NCBI RefSeq assembly: GCF_000716435.1
Contig: NZ_JNWO01000036.1
Coordinates: 13,484-77,483 of the forward strand
DNA length: 64,000 nt
DNA from: Streptomyces xylophagus
GTDB taxonomy: Bacteria > Actinomycetota > Actinomycetes > Streptomycetales > Streptomycetaceae
Direction of reading: 5' to 3'
Under the pieces are notes generated by a model. That model did not search any database, was not told where the DNA came from, and was given only the letters and a program-made list of their open reading frames with translations. Position 1 is the stretch's first letter. The number at the start of each line of letters is the position of its first letter. The position numbers and the translations under genes were made by a program. Below are positions 15,986 through 24,532 of the stretch, piece after piece.

Positions 15986-17455
15986 ATGCCGACCTCCTCA
16001 GGCCTTCAGGGTCACCCTCAGCGCTGGATCGTCCTCGGAGTCATCTGTCTCGCGCAGCTCACCGTGCTGCTCGACAACACCGTCCTGAACGTCGCGATCC
16101 CCTCGCTCACCCGCGAACTGGACGCCGGCACCGCGGACATCCAGTGGATGATCAACGCGTACTCGCTCGTGCAGTCGGGGCTGTTGCTGACGGCGGGCAG
16201 CGCGGCCGACCGTTACGGCCGCAAGAAGATGCTGATCACGGGACTCGTGCTGTTCGGCGCGGGCTCGCTGATCGCCGGACTGGCCGACTCCACAGGGCAG
16301 TTGATCGCCGCGCGGGCCGGGATGGGGGTCGGCGGGGCGCTGCTCATCACGACCACCCTCGCCGTCGTGATGCAGATCTTCACCCCCGAGGAACAGCCGA
16401 AGGCGATCGGCATCTGGGCCGCGGTCAACGCACTCGGCTTCGCGACCGGCCCGCTCCTCGGCGGCTTCATGCTCAACCACTTCTGGTGGGGCGCGATCTT
16501 CCTGATCAACCTCCCGGTCGCGGCCCTGGCCCTGATCGCGGCGGTCGTCCTGGTCCCCGAGTCGAAGAACCCGCGCGGCGACCGCCCCGACCTCCTCGGC
16601 GCGCTGCTCTCGACCGTCGGCATGGCCGCGCTGGTCTACGCGATCATCTCGGGGCCCGCGCACGGCTGGACGTCGGGGCGGGTGCTGCTCACGGGGGTGG
16701 TGGCCGTCGTCGTCCTCGCTGCCTTCGCGTACTGGGAGAACCGGGTCCCGTACCCCATGCTCGACCTCGACTTCTTCCGCGACCGCCGCTTCACGGCCGC
16801 GGTCACCGGGGTCGTCCTGATCACCTTCGGCATGGCCGGCTCCCTCTTCCTCCTCACCCAACACCTCCAATTCGTTCTCGGCTACGGCCCGTTGGAGGCC
16901 GGCGTGCGGACGGCGCCGCTCGCCCTGGTGATCGTCGCGCTCAACTTCTCGGGGGTGGCGGCGAAGTGGACGGCGAGGCTCGGCGCTCCGCTGGCCATCG
17001 GGCTGGGCATGGTGTTGATGTCGGCCGGGTTGGTGTCGATCGCGTCGTTCGCGTCCGGTGGGTATGCGGGGACTCTGGTGGGGTTGATGCTGATCGGGGC
17101 GGGGGCTGCGCTGGCGAATCCGGCGATGGCTCACGTGATCATGAGTGCGATTCCTGCGGAGAAGGCGGGGGTTGGGGCGGGCGTCAATGGCACGTTGGGG
17201 GAGTTCGGGAACGGGTTGGGGGTTGCCGTTCTTGGGGCGGTGCTGAGTTCTCGGTTCGCGGCGGGCTCCTTGCCGGAGGGGTTGGCGGAGGCTTCTTCCG
17301 CTGAGGGGAGGAGGAAGGTGATCGATTCCTTCTCTGCCGGGCTGGAGGTCAGTCAGTTGGTGGGGGCGGTTGCTGTCTTGACCGGGGGGTTGCTTGCGGC
17401 GGCGTTGTTGTGGCGGGTGGAGCGGGCAGACTCGGGGGTGGTGGTCGCTCAGTAG
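15977..17455 (+). CDS. DHA2-type MFS efflux transporter
   Basis: A 492-residue transporter with 14 predicted helices. The motif after helix 2 is GSAADRYGRKKML, and motif C lies in ALGFATGPLLGGFML, as in EmrB/QacA drug:H+ antiporters. The opening LTVLLDNTVLNVAIPSL is typical of the family. The GTG at 15977 follows GGGAG by ten bases; the ATG at 15986 is the alternative. The last 400 bases have looser codon bias. A TetR gene lies 88 bases downstream, and an inverted repeat overlies the start, which suggests drug-inducible repression. Confidence 0.87.
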   Translation: MYNMPTSSGLQGHPQRWIVLGVICLAQLTVLLDNTVLNVAIPSLTRELDAGTADIQWMINAYSLVQSGLLLTAGSAADRYGRKKMLITGLVLFGAGSLIAGLADSTGQLIAARAGMGVGGALLITTTLAVVMQIFTPEEQPKAIGIWAAVNALGFATGPLLGGFMLNHFWWGAIFLINLPVAALALIAAVVLVPESKNPRGDRPDLLGALLSTVGMAALVYAIISGPAHGWTSGRVLLTGVVAVVVLAAFAYWENRVPYPMLDLDFFRDRRFTAAVTGVVLITFGMAGSLFLLTQHLQFVLGYGPLEAGVRTAPLALVIVALNFSGVAAKWTARLGAPLAIGLGMVLMSAGLVSIASFASGGYAGTLVGLMLIGAGAALANPAMAHVIMSAIPAEKAGVGAGVNGTLGEFGNGLGVAVLGAVLSSRFAAGSLPEGLAEASSAEGRRKVIDSFSAGLEVSQLVGAVAVLTGGLLAAALLWRVERADSGVVVAQ

Positions 17456-17468
17456 TGTCTGCGGGTGC

Positions 17469-17504
17469 GTTGTGGCTGGTCGCGCAGTTCCCCGCGCCCC
17501 TGAA
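17469..17504 (+). repeat. dispersed Streptomyces intergenic element, partial copy
   Basis: This interval resembles 32522-32558: GTTGTGGCTGG, then CGCGC, then GTTCCCCGCGCCCC. Here the second arm of the hairpin is missing. Confidence 0.55.
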
Positions 17505-17543
17505 TACAGTGATCCGGGATTGAGATCTTGAGGAAGGTGCGTC

Positions 17544-18317
17544 ATGGCCAAGACACCCCCGTCGTCAGGGCGTTCTACGCGCACCAGTGTCTGGCTGGAA
17601 CACAAGGCACCTCGAAGCGCGCGCGGCGGAGGACAACCCTCAGGCCTCGACCGCACCCGTATCACCGACGTCACCGTACGACTGCTGGACGCCGAGGGAC
17701 TCGCGAAGTTCTCCATGCGGCGGCTCGCCACCGAGTTGAACGTGACCGCGATGTCCGTCTACTGGTACGTCGACACGAAGGACGATCTCCTCGAACTCGC
17801 CCTGGACTCCGTCTTCGGCGAGTTGCCGTTGCCCGATCCGGAGGCGGAGGGCGCGGACTGGCGGGACCAACTCCGCATGCTGGCCACGGAGTACCGGGGG
17901 CTGTTGGTCCGACATCCTTGGCTGTCGCCGCTCGCCGGGACGTTCCTCAACATCGGGCCGAACAACCTGTCCTTCTCCCGTGTCGTCCAGCGCGTGATCC
18001 GGCGCACCGGGCTGCCGGAGCACGGGCTGACGGGGGCGATCTCGGCCGTCTTCCAGTTCGTCTACGGCTACGGCACGATCGAGGGCCACTTCTTCGCCCG
18101 GGTTGCCGACACCGGCATGACCCCCGACGACTACTTCCGGCACGCCATGACGACGTTCGACGGGGCCCCGACGACCGCCGAGATCGTGGAGGAGTCCAAG
18201 AAACTCATGGCGGCCCGGGGCGGCGACACGGTCGCGGAGATGATGGACCGGGACTTCACCTTCGCGTTGGACCTGCTGGTGGCGGGCATCGAGGCGATGG
18301 TGGAGCGCGAAAAATAG
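17544..18317 (+). CDS. TetR-family regulator (TetR_C class)
   Basis: A 257-residue repressor. The helix-turn-helix (about residues 35-80) reads RITDVTVRLLDAEGLAKFSM and LNVTAMSVYWYVDTKDDLLE. The C-terminal ligand domain matches the class of TetR(B)-like proteins that respond to drugs. It sits directly behind the MFS exporter in the same direction, so the pair probably forms a local resistance switch with its operator at 15948-15985. The start ATG has GAGGAAGG upstream. Confidence 0.88.
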   Translation: MAKTPPSSGRSTRTSVWLEHKAPRSARGGGQPSGLDRTRITDVTVRLLDAEGLAKFSMRRLATELNVTAMSVYWYVDTKDDLLELALDSVFGELPLPDPEAEGADWRDQLRMLATEYRGLLVRHPWLSPLAGTFLNIGPNNLSFSRVVQRVIRRTGLPEHGLTGAISAVFQFVYGYGTIEGHFFARVADTGMTPDDYFRHAMTTFDGAPTTAEIVEESKKLMAARGGDTVAEMMDRDFTFALDLLVAGIEAMVEREK

Positions 18318-18369
18318 CCTGTCGCGGGCGTGAGTACCGGTCGATCCTTTCGACCCGGGTCGGCAGAAT

Positions 18370-18437
18370 CAGCCCGTCCGGTGTTTGAGGACGAGGCCCC
18401 TTCAGGGCCGACGGGGGTCTGGGGGCGGAGCCCCCAG
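18370..18437. repeat. Streptomyces intergenic repeat with terminator-like hairpin
   Basis: A CAGCCCGTCCGG / GTTTGAGGACGAGG / CTTCAGGGCCG arrangement, ending in the stem CTGGGGGC-GGA-GCCCCCAG (18419-18437). This type of element is scattered in Streptomyces intergenic regions (recalled, not searched). It sits between convergent genes, where it could end transcription in both directions. Confidence 0.6.
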
Positions 18438-18444
18438 CACCACC

Positions 18445-18915
18445 TCAGCCTTCGACAAGCCGTGCCGGAAAACCGCCGGTGGCAACCGGCCCCCACCGCT
18501 CCGGTGTCACCCGAATGATCGACTTGCCCTGCTTCAGCATTGCCGCCCGGTACTCGTCCCAGTCCGGATGCTCCCCGGCGATGTTGCGGTAGTACTCGAC
18601 GAGCGGCTCCACGGACTCCGGCGGGTCGATGACCTCGGCCGTGCCGTCGATCTGGACCCACGGGTCGTTCCACTCGTCGCTCACGACGACGATGCTGACC
18701 CGCGGGTCACGCTTGGCGTTGCGGGTCTTGGCCCGCTCGGGGTACGTGGAGACGACGATCCGCCCGGAGTCGTCCACCCCACAGGTCAGCGGCGAAGCCT
18801 GCGGGCTGCCGTCGGCCCGCCGGGTCAGCAGCAGGGCGCGGTGACGGGGTCGTACGAAGTCGAGCAACTCGTCCAGGGAGACGGCGGTGTTGGTCGCGAT
18901 GTTCTTCGGTGCCAT
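18445..18915 (-). CDS. PPOX-class (F420-dependent) oxidoreductase family protein
   Basis: A 156-residue split-beta-barrel flavin/deazaflavin-binding protein. The core is LLDFVRPRHRALLLTRRADG, then PLTCGVDDSGRIVVSTY and AKTRNAKRDPRVSIVVVSD, which is the usual pattern of Rv1155-like F420-binding proteins. It probably reduces or binds a small molecule; the substrate is unknown. The ATG at 18915 is the only good start before the divergent side. Confidence 0.82.
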   Translation of the reverse strand: MAPKNIATNTAVSLDELLDFVRPRHRALLLTRRADGSPQASPLTCGVDDSGRIVVSTYPERAKTRNAKRDPRVSIVVVSDEWNDPWVQIDGTAEVIDPPESVEPLVEYYRNIAGEHPDWDEYRAAMLKQGKSIIRVTPERWGPVATGGFPARLVEG

Positions 18916-18955
18916 GAGGGCAGCCTAGGCGCACCACCCCCGCCTACGCCCTCGG

Positions 18956-19777
18956 TTACGCCTGCGGCAGTGACTCCCCCTGCACCGCCTGGATGTCCAG
19001 CTCGACCTTGAGGGTCGTGCCGATCGCGGCGATGCCCGCCTGGACCACCTGGTTGTAGTTCATCGCGAAGTCCTCGCGGTGCAGTTCCGTGGTGGCCCGG
19101 AACGCGGCCCGAGTGCCGCCCCAGGGGTCGGCGCCGGTGCCGAGGTAGGCGAGGTCGAGGTCGACGGGTCGTACGACGCCGTGGAGGGTCAGTTCGCCGT
19201 GGACGGTCCAGCGGTCGGAGCCCGCCGGGGTCAGGCCCGTCGAGGAGTAGGTGATCTCCGGGCAGCGGGCCACGTCCAGGAAGTCCGCCGAGCGCAGGTG
19301 GTCGTCGCGCGTGCCGTTGCCGGTGTCGATGGACGCGGCCCGGATGACCGCCTCCACACGGGACTTGGCGATGTCGTCGGGGGCGATCTCGACCGTCGCC
19401 GCGAAGTCGGTGAAACGGCCGCGCACGCTGGAGATGCCCAGGTGCTGGGCGACCGCGCCGACCGTGGAGTGCGCCGGGTCGACGGTCCAGGGGCCGGGCG
19501 GCGGCAGTTCGGTGCCGCCCTGCCGGGCCAGCGTGACCGTGCCGACCTCGGCCCGGCCGCTCGCCGTGACGATCGCGGTGGCGGCGGCGGGCGCGTACCC
19601 GACGGCGGTCACGATCACCGTGTACGGCCCGGGGGCCAGCGGGTTGACGTCCCGCACCGCCCCCTCCGCGTCCGCCTCGGCCCGCAGCACCTGCGCCCCG
19701 GTCGCGTCGGTCACCGTGACGACCGCGTGCGACACGGCCCATCCGTCGCGGGTACGGATCCTCGCGGTCAGTCCCAT
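18956..19777 (-). CDS. YceI-family protein with N-terminal carboxypeptidase-regulatory-like domain
   Basis: A 273-residue protein. Residues ~1-85 form a Gly/Val-rich beta sandwich (GWAVSHAVVTVTDATG...PYTVIVTAVGYAPA), like the regulatory-like repeats in the neighbouring MFS protein. The rest is a YceI lipocalin-like domain (GPWTVDPAHSTVGAVAQHLG, LRSADFLDVARCPEI, VHGELTLHGV) of the kind that binds polyisoprenoid or amphiphilic ligands. GAGGAAC precedes the ATG at 19777. No signal peptide is evident. It is downstream of MarR and MFS in the same direction. Confidence 0.85.
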   Translation of the reverse strand: MGLTARIRTRDGWAVSHAVVTVTDATGAQVLRAEADAEGAVRDVNPLAPGPYTVIVTAVGYAPAAATAIVTASGRAEVGTVTLARQGGTELPPPGPWTVDPAHSTVGAVAQHLGISSVRGRFTDFAATVEIAPDDIAKSRVEAVIRAASIDTGNGTRDDHLRSADFLDVARCPEITYSSTGLTPAGSDRWTVHGELTLHGVVRPVDLDLAYLGTGADPWGGTRAAFRATTELHREDFAMNYNQVVQAGIAAIGTTLKVELDIQAVQGESLPQA

Positions 19778-19872
19778 GTTCCTCAAACTCCTTGCCGTAC
19801 GCGTGAATCCGGCCCGCGGCGGCACGCACCTCCGCTCGGAGCGCGCGCCCGCCACGGGCCGGGGTCGGTGAA

Positions 19873-22398
19873 CTACTCGCCGGGGTGGGCGAGTTCGATG
19901 TCGTGGCCGTCGGCTCCGCGGCCGTTCAACGTCAGGGCGGTCGCGACCGGCGGGTAGCCCGTCGCGATCACCGTGTACTCGCCGCCGCTCAGATCGGTGA
20001 AGGCGTACGCCCCGTCCGAACCGGTGGTGGCGGTGCCGACCACGTTGCCCGCCGCGTCCACGAGGGTGACGCGGGCGTCGGCCAGCGGGCCGTGCGGGGC
20101 GCGGACGACGCCGAGGACCTGGGCGCCGGAGTCGAGGTCGATCTCGACCCGGGTGACGCCGGTGCCGCCGACCTCGACGGGCAGGGCGCGCGGCCGGTAC
20201 CCGTCGGCGTTCACCGCGACGGTCACGGCACCCGGCACCAGCTCGGCGAAGCCGAACTCGCCCTGCTCACCGGTGGTTCCGGTGGCCAGCAGATCCCCGC
20301 GCACGTCCGTCACGATGACCATCGCGTCCTTGACGGGTGAGCCCGACTCGGCGGCCCGGACAAGGCCGTTGAGGCCGCTGGTGCCGCTCAACAGCACGTC
20401 GTAGGACACCGGTTCGGCGCTGTTGACGACGACCGTGGACGCCTGCGGCTGGAAGCCGTCGGCGGAGGCGATCAGGACGTACGAGCCGACGCTCGGCGCC
20501 TCCAGCGCGTAGGAGCCGTCCGTCTGCGTGACCGAGCGGCCCAACTGGCGTCCCCCGAGGGAGATCAGCGTGACGGCGGCCTGCGGGACGGGCGCGCTCT
20601 CGGCGCCCCGGACGAAGCCGCGGACGGGAATCCCACCCGAGACGGGTGTGGAGTCGGATGCGGTCACGGGTGCGGTCTCCTCTCCCACCACCGTTGCCAC
20701 GGCGGCGAGTTGCTCGGTGCCTTCGGCCGCCCAACTGGGCGTCCTCTCCTGGGCCGGCGCCGGAACCTCGGCCGCGTCCAGCACACCTACGGCCTCTTCG
20801 GCGGCCTGCGCCAGCCCGCCGGACGTCCGCAGCGGGACCTCCTTGATGAACATCACGACGACGAAGGCGATGAGCGCGAAGGGCGCCGCGTACAGGAAGA
20901 CATCGGCGATGCCGTGGCCGTAGGCGCTCTCCAGCCAGGTGCGGACCGTGCTCGGGAGGGCGTCCATGTCGGGGAGGGCGCTGCTGCCGACGGCCTTCAC
21001 GGCGGCGGCCTGCGACTGCGGGTCCAGGGACGTGACGGTGTCCTTGGCGTAGTGCGTGATCCGGCCGGACATGACCGAGCCGAGCACACCGACGCCTACC
21101 GCGCCGCCGAGGGACCGGAAAAAGCTCACCGTGGAGGAGGCGGCGCCGAGGTCCTTCGGGGTGACCTGGTTCTGCGTGGACAGGACCAGGTTCTGCATCA
21201 TCGTGCCGACGCCGATGCCCAACAGGGCCATGTAGATGGACAGTTCCCAGTACGGGGTGTCGTAGCGCATCAGACCGAGCAGGCCCAGACCGACGGTGAG
21301 GAAGAGACCGCCGGCGACCAGCCAGCCCTTCCAGCGGCCGGTCTTGGTGATGAAGCGGCCGGAGACCATCGACGCGACGAACAGGCCGCCGATCATCGGG
21401 ATCGTCATGACGCCGGACATCGTCGGGGACTTGTCGCGGGCGAGCTGGAAGTACTGGGAGAAGAAGACGGTGCCCGAGTACATGCCGACGCCGACGAACA
21501 GGGAGGCCAGCGAGGCGAGGGAGACCGTGCGGTTGCGGAACAGGCGCAGCGGGATGATCGGCTCGCTCGCCCGGGTCTCGGTGAACACGAACAGGAGCGC
21601 CAGCACGAACGTGCCGCCCACCATCGTGTACGTCTGCCAGGACAGCCAGTCGTACTTGTCGTCGGCGAAGGTCACCCACACCAGCAGCAGCGAGGCGGCG
21701 GCGGTGATGAAGAACGCGCCGGTCCAGTCGACCTTGACCTTCCGCTTGGCGACCGGGAGGTGCAGCGTCTTCTGCAGCACGACCAGCGCGATCAGCGCGA
21801 AGGGGATGCCGACGAACAGGCAGTAGCGCCAGCCGAGCCACGAGGTGTCGGTGATCACACCGCCGAGCAGCGGACCGCCGACGGTCGCGACCGCGAAGGT
21901 GGCGCCGGTGTAGCCGGAGTACCGGCCGCGCTCGCGCGGGGAGATCATCGCGGCCATCACGACCTGGACGAGGGCGGAGAGACCGCCGGCGCCGAGGCCC
22001 TGGATGACACGGGCGCCGATCAGCATCGCCGGGTTCTGCGCGAGACCGGCGACGACCGAGCCGATGATGTAGATGACCAGGGATATCTGGACCAGGGCCT
22101 TCTTGCTGACCAGGTCGGCCATCTTGCCCCACAGCGGCACCGAGGCCGTCATGGAGAGCAGGGCCGCGGTGACGACCCAGGTGTAGGCCTCCTGGCCGCC
22201 GCCCAGGCTGCCGATGATGGTCGGCAGGGCGTTGGTGACGATGGTCGACGAGATGATCGCGGCGAACAGGCCGAGCAGCAGCCCGGACAGCGCCTCCATG
22301 ATCTGCCGGTGCGTCATCGGCGCGCCGTCGGGGGCCGCGGGCGATCCCCCTCCGTGCTTGGCGTGAGCCCGCACACCGGCTGGTGTGGTCGTTGCCAT
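19873..22398 (-). CDS. DHA2 MFS transporter with three C-terminal regulatory-like beta repeats
   Basis: An 841-residue fusion. Residues ~1-515 form a 14-helix EmrB/QacA-type drug:H+ antiporter (IISSTIVTNALPTIIGSLGG, later RVIQGLGAGGLSALVQVVM and TVGGPLLGGVITD). A Glu/Ala-rich linker (~520-590) leads to three carboxypeptidase-regulatory-like domains of about 80 residues (VRGFVRGAESAPVPQAAVTL; LNGLVRAAESGSPVKDAMVI; VLGVVRAPHGPLADARVTLV), each with a TDGSYAL-like turn and DG(Y/F) motif. Ordinary transporters of this class end near 510 residues. The tail is on the cytoplasmic side if the topology is standard. It is in an operon with a MarR repressor. Confidence 0.88.
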   Translation of the reverse strand: MATTTPAGVRAHAKHGGGSPAAPDGAPMTHRQIMEALSGLLLGLFAAIISSTIVTNALPTIIGSLGGGQEAYTWVVTAALLSMTASVPLWGKMADLVSKKALVQISLVIYIIGSVVAGLAQNPAMLIGARVIQGLGAGGLSALVQVVMAAMISPRERGRYSGYTGATFAVATVGGPLLGGVITDTSWLGWRYCLFVGIPFALIALVVLQKTLHLPVAKRKVKVDWTGAFFITAAASLLLVWVTFADDKYDWLSWQTYTMVGGTFVLALLFVFTETRASEPIIPLRLFRNRTVSLASLASLFVGVGMYSGTVFFSQYFQLARDKSPTMSGVMTIPMIGGLFVASMVSGRFITKTGRWKGWLVAGGLFLTVGLGLLGLMRYDTPYWELSIYMALLGIGVGTMMQNLVLSTQNQVTPKDLGAASSTVSFFRSLGGAVGVGVLGSVMSGRITHYAKDTVTSLDPQSQAAAVKAVGSSALPDMDALPSTVRTWLESAYGHGIADVFLYAAPFALIAFVVVMFIKEVPLRTSGGLAQAAEEAVGVLDAAEVPAPAQERTPSWAAEGTEQLAAVATVVGEETAPVTASDSTPVSGGIPVRGFVRGAESAPVPQAAVTLISLGGRQLGRSVTQTDGSYALEAPSVGSYVLIASADGFQPQASTVVVNSAEPVSYDVLLSGTSGLNGLVRAAESGSPVKDAMVIVTDVRGDLLATGTTGEQGEFGFAELVPGAVTVAVNADGYRPRALPVEVGGTGVTRVEIDLDSGAQVLGVVRAPHGPLADARVTLVDAAGNVVGTATTGSDGAYAFTDLSGGEYTVIATGYPPVATALTLNGRGADGHDIELAHPGE

Positions 22399-22419
22399 GG
22401 GCTTCCTTTTCTTCCGTGC

Positions 22420-22935
22420 TTATGCGGGTGTACGGGTGGTGTGTTCGAGTTCGTGGTGGGGGGAGTGGGAGGTGTGGGGGGTTTCGGCGTGACGGGGCGC
22501 CGCGGTACGGCAGTCGCCGAAGTCGGCGCGGAGCCGGGCCATCAGCCGGATCAGCTGCCCGACCTCCTCGTCGCTCCAGTCGCTCAGCCGGTCGGCGAGC
22601 AACTGGGCGGTCCGGCGGGAGAGTTCGGCCACCTGGGCCCGGCCGCCGGGGGTGAGGCGCAGGATGCGGGAGCGCTTGTCGGCGGGGTCGGGGGACCGTT
22701 CGATCCAGCCCCGGTCGACGACGTGGGCGACATGGCGGCTGGTCACGGACATGTCGACGGAGAGCAGTTCCGCGAGCCTGCTCATCCGCATGTCGCCGTA
22801 CCGGTCGAGCAGGGTGAGGACGGCCGCGGATCCGCCGGGGCAGTCCGACGGCATGATCCGCCCCAGCTCCCTGCGCACGGCGCCGAAGGCGCTGAACTGA
22901 CGCATCAGCTCCTCGTACTGCGTCCGTTCGGCCAT
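22420..22935 (-). CDS. MarR-family repressor of the efflux operon
   Basis: A 171-residue winged-helix protein. The recognition region is DMSVTSRHVAHVVDRGWIER and the wing is PDPADKRSRILRLTPGG. The start ATG at 22935 was chosen because AGGAGGTG precedes it; a longer form would begin in the operator region. It lies 21 bases ahead of the MFS gene. Two identical inverted repeats over its promoter suggest autorepression released by the exporter's substrate. Confidence 0.9.
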   Translation of the reverse strand: MAERTQYEELMRQFSAFGAVRRELGRIMPSDCPGGSAAVLTLLDRYGDMRMSRLAELLSVDMSVTSRHVAHVVDRGWIERSPDPADKRSRILRLTPGGRAQVAELSRRTAQLLADRLSDWSDEEVGQLIRLMARLRADFGDCRTAAPRHAETPHTSHSPHHELEHTTRTPA

Positions 22936-22961
22936 CACACCTCCTGTAAGGGCCATGTTCG

Positions 22962-23003
22962 TTGCTTAGGGCAACCATAAGAGAGGTTGGTTGCTACAGG
23001 CAA
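22962..23003 (-). promoter_or_regulatory. MarR promoter with two operators
   Basis: TTGC-N5-GCAA occurs twice, at 22962-22974 and 22991-23003, with centres 29 bases apart. On the minus strand TTGCCT (22998-23003) and TATGGT (22974-22979), 18 bases apart, make a -35/-10 pair, each touching one repeat. Confidence 0.65.
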
Positions 23004-23097
23004 ATAAAACGGGGTGGGTACGGCATAAAAAGTTGGCAAAGGCAAGCATTGTCGAAAGTAAACCCACAGGTGGGAGTGGCCGTTCGAGGCCCCGCAC

Positions 23098-23126
23098 TTG
23101 GGTGTCACCCGGGGATTCGCTAGTGT
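23098..23126 (+). promoter_or_regulatory. promoter for a leaderless small membrane-protein gene
   Basis: TTGGGT, 17 bases, TAGTGT. The -10 ends eight bases before the ATG at 23135. Confidence 0.5.
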
Positions 23127-23134
23127 CTCGGCCC

Positions 23135-23338
23135 ATGGCAAACACCCAGGGCCCCGAGGGCAACTACGACCCCGCCGGCAGCACCCAGATGTTCCGTGCC
23201 TTCGTCGACGAGACCCCCCAGGGCGGCCGGCAGCAGGCCGCGCCCACGGCTTCGGCCGGACCCCGCGTCGGTCTGATCGTCGGCGTCGTCGTCGCCGTAC
23301 TGGTCGTGGCGGCGGTGGCCTACCTGGCCTTCATGTAG
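23135..23338 (+). CDS. small single-pass membrane protein
   Basis: A 67-residue protein with a soluble N-terminus (about 42 residues, Gln/Pro/Gly-rich, STQMFRAFVDETPQGG) and one C-terminal helix VGLIVGVVVAVLVVAAVAYL ending at the last residues. This is a tail-anchored layout. No ribosome-binding site precedes the ATG, which fits a leaderless mRNA. It is not a family with a known function. Confidence 0.7.
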   Translation: MANTQGPEGNYDPAGSTQMFRAFVDETPQGGRQQAAPTASAGPRVGLIVGVVVAVLVVAAVAYLAFM

Positions 23339-23365
23339 CACCGACCGCTTCACTCACCCGCCGGT

Positions 23366-23809
23366 CTACCGGTCCGGCTCCATGGGGAACCGGTAGACCG
23401 TCGACTCCCGGGACCGGAAACCGAGCCGCTCGTACAGCCGGTTCGCCACGACGCGGTCCGGCCGCGAGGTGAGATCGACGGTCCGGGCACCGGCCTCCCG
23501 GGCGATCCGCAACGCCTCGTTCGTCAGCAGCGCGGCGATCCCCCGTCCCCGGGCCGCGCTGTCGACGACCACGTCCTCGACGCGCCCGCGCAACCCCGAC
23601 GGCACCGGGAACAGCACCAGCGTCAGGGTGCCGACGACGGTGCCCTCCGCTCGCGCGATCAGCACGGTGTTCGTTGCGCTCGAGACCAGCCGCTCGACTG
23701 CCGCCCGGTCCAGTGGCGGGGCCGTGGAGGACAGCTGCGGTAGCAACCGGCCGAACGCGTCCACGAGTTCCTGGGTCGCCTCGCGTACGACCTCGACCTG
23801 AACGTCCAT
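23366..23809 (-). CDS. GNAT-family N-acetyltransferase
   Basis: A 147-residue acyltransferase. The acetyl-CoA-binding motif is VEDVVVDSAARGRGIAALL with RGRGIA near residue 90, followed by ALRIAREAGARTVDLTS and the closing strand YERLGFRSRES. The substrate is not predictable. It is convergent with the small membrane-protein gene. Confidence 0.86.
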   Translation of the reverse strand: MDVQVEVVREATQELVDAFGRLLPQLSSTAPPLDRAAVERLVSSATNTVLIARAEGTVVGTLTLVLFPVPSGLRGRVEDVVVDSAARGRGIAALLTNEALRIAREAGARTVDLTSRPDRVVANRLYERLGFRSRESTVYRFPMEPDR

Positions 23810-23831
23810 GGCGGGGAGCCTATCGACAGCC

Positions 23832-24470
23832 CTACCGCCACTCGACCGACACGTCCCGCGTCTCGATGTGCATCCCCCACGGCACTCGCCACGCGTCGAC
23901 GCACACGGTCCAGGTGTGGTCTTTGCGTGCGCCGGCCGCGATCGGCACGGGAAGCCGCTCGGTGGACTCGATCGTCGCCCAGTCGATCCCGAGGGCTCCG
24001 ATGATGTGTGTCCCGAGGGTCACCGTGCCCGAACGGACCGCTGTGCCGCCGGAGTTGTGGAAGTTCAGGGTGACGTCCTCGCACCAGCGGCGGTCCGTGG
24101 GCTTGCGGGCCGGGGTGCTCCAACTGAGAGCGGCGGGAGCCGCCGTAGGAACGGCGGTTGGGGGCGCTGACGACACATGCGCGCTGCTACGGCCGGACTT
24201 GGCGCCCGGGGACGAAGGGGCCGGGGTGGGAGTCGAAGTCCCGCTGCCGTCAGGTGACTTGCTGGCGGCGGACGACGTCGGGGCGTCGAGCGGGACCAGT
24301 GTGACGCTGCCGGTCGGGCGGGCCGCCGTAGCCGATGGGCGGGGTGGGCCGACCGCCGCGTAACCGCCGTCGCCGCCGCCCCCGCACGCGGCCAGCGTCA
24401 CGCAGACGACGGCCGCCGACGCGCCCAGCAGGGCGCCTCGGCGGCCAGTTGTCCATGTCGAACGAAGCAT
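23832..24470 (-). CDS. putative lipoprotein
   Basis: A 212-residue protein with signal peptide and lipobox LAAC (Cys near residue 29). A Ser/Pro/Thr-rich linker (about 40-125) is followed by a domain with CEDVTLNFHNSGGTAVRSGTV, a single later Cys and Trp-rich end. The domain has the look of a small beta sandwich, perhaps binding cell wall or a ligand, but no family is recognised. The gene is 22 bases upstream of the GNAT gene in the same direction. Confidence 0.7.
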   Translation of the reverse strand: MLRSTWTTGRRGALLGASAAVVCVTLAACGGGGDGGYAAVGPPRPSATAARPTGSVTLVPLDAPTSSAASKSPDGSGTSTPTPAPSSPGAKSGRSSAHVSSAPPTAVPTAAPAALSWSTPARKPTDRRWCEDVTLNFHNSGGTAVRSGTVTLGTHIIGALGIDWATIESTERLPVPIAAGARKDHTWTVCVDAWRVPWGMHIETRDVSVEWR

Positions 24471-24532
24471 CGCGCCATGGTGGCTGACACTCCGTCAAAT
24501 AGGAACCCTTGGCGGCGGGTTCAGGAGGGGAC

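Noticed and set aside
20710..22980. A 756-residue plus-strand frame opposite the MFS gene
   Set aside because: It is a GC-driven shadow. The minus strand gives a full transporter with known motifs.
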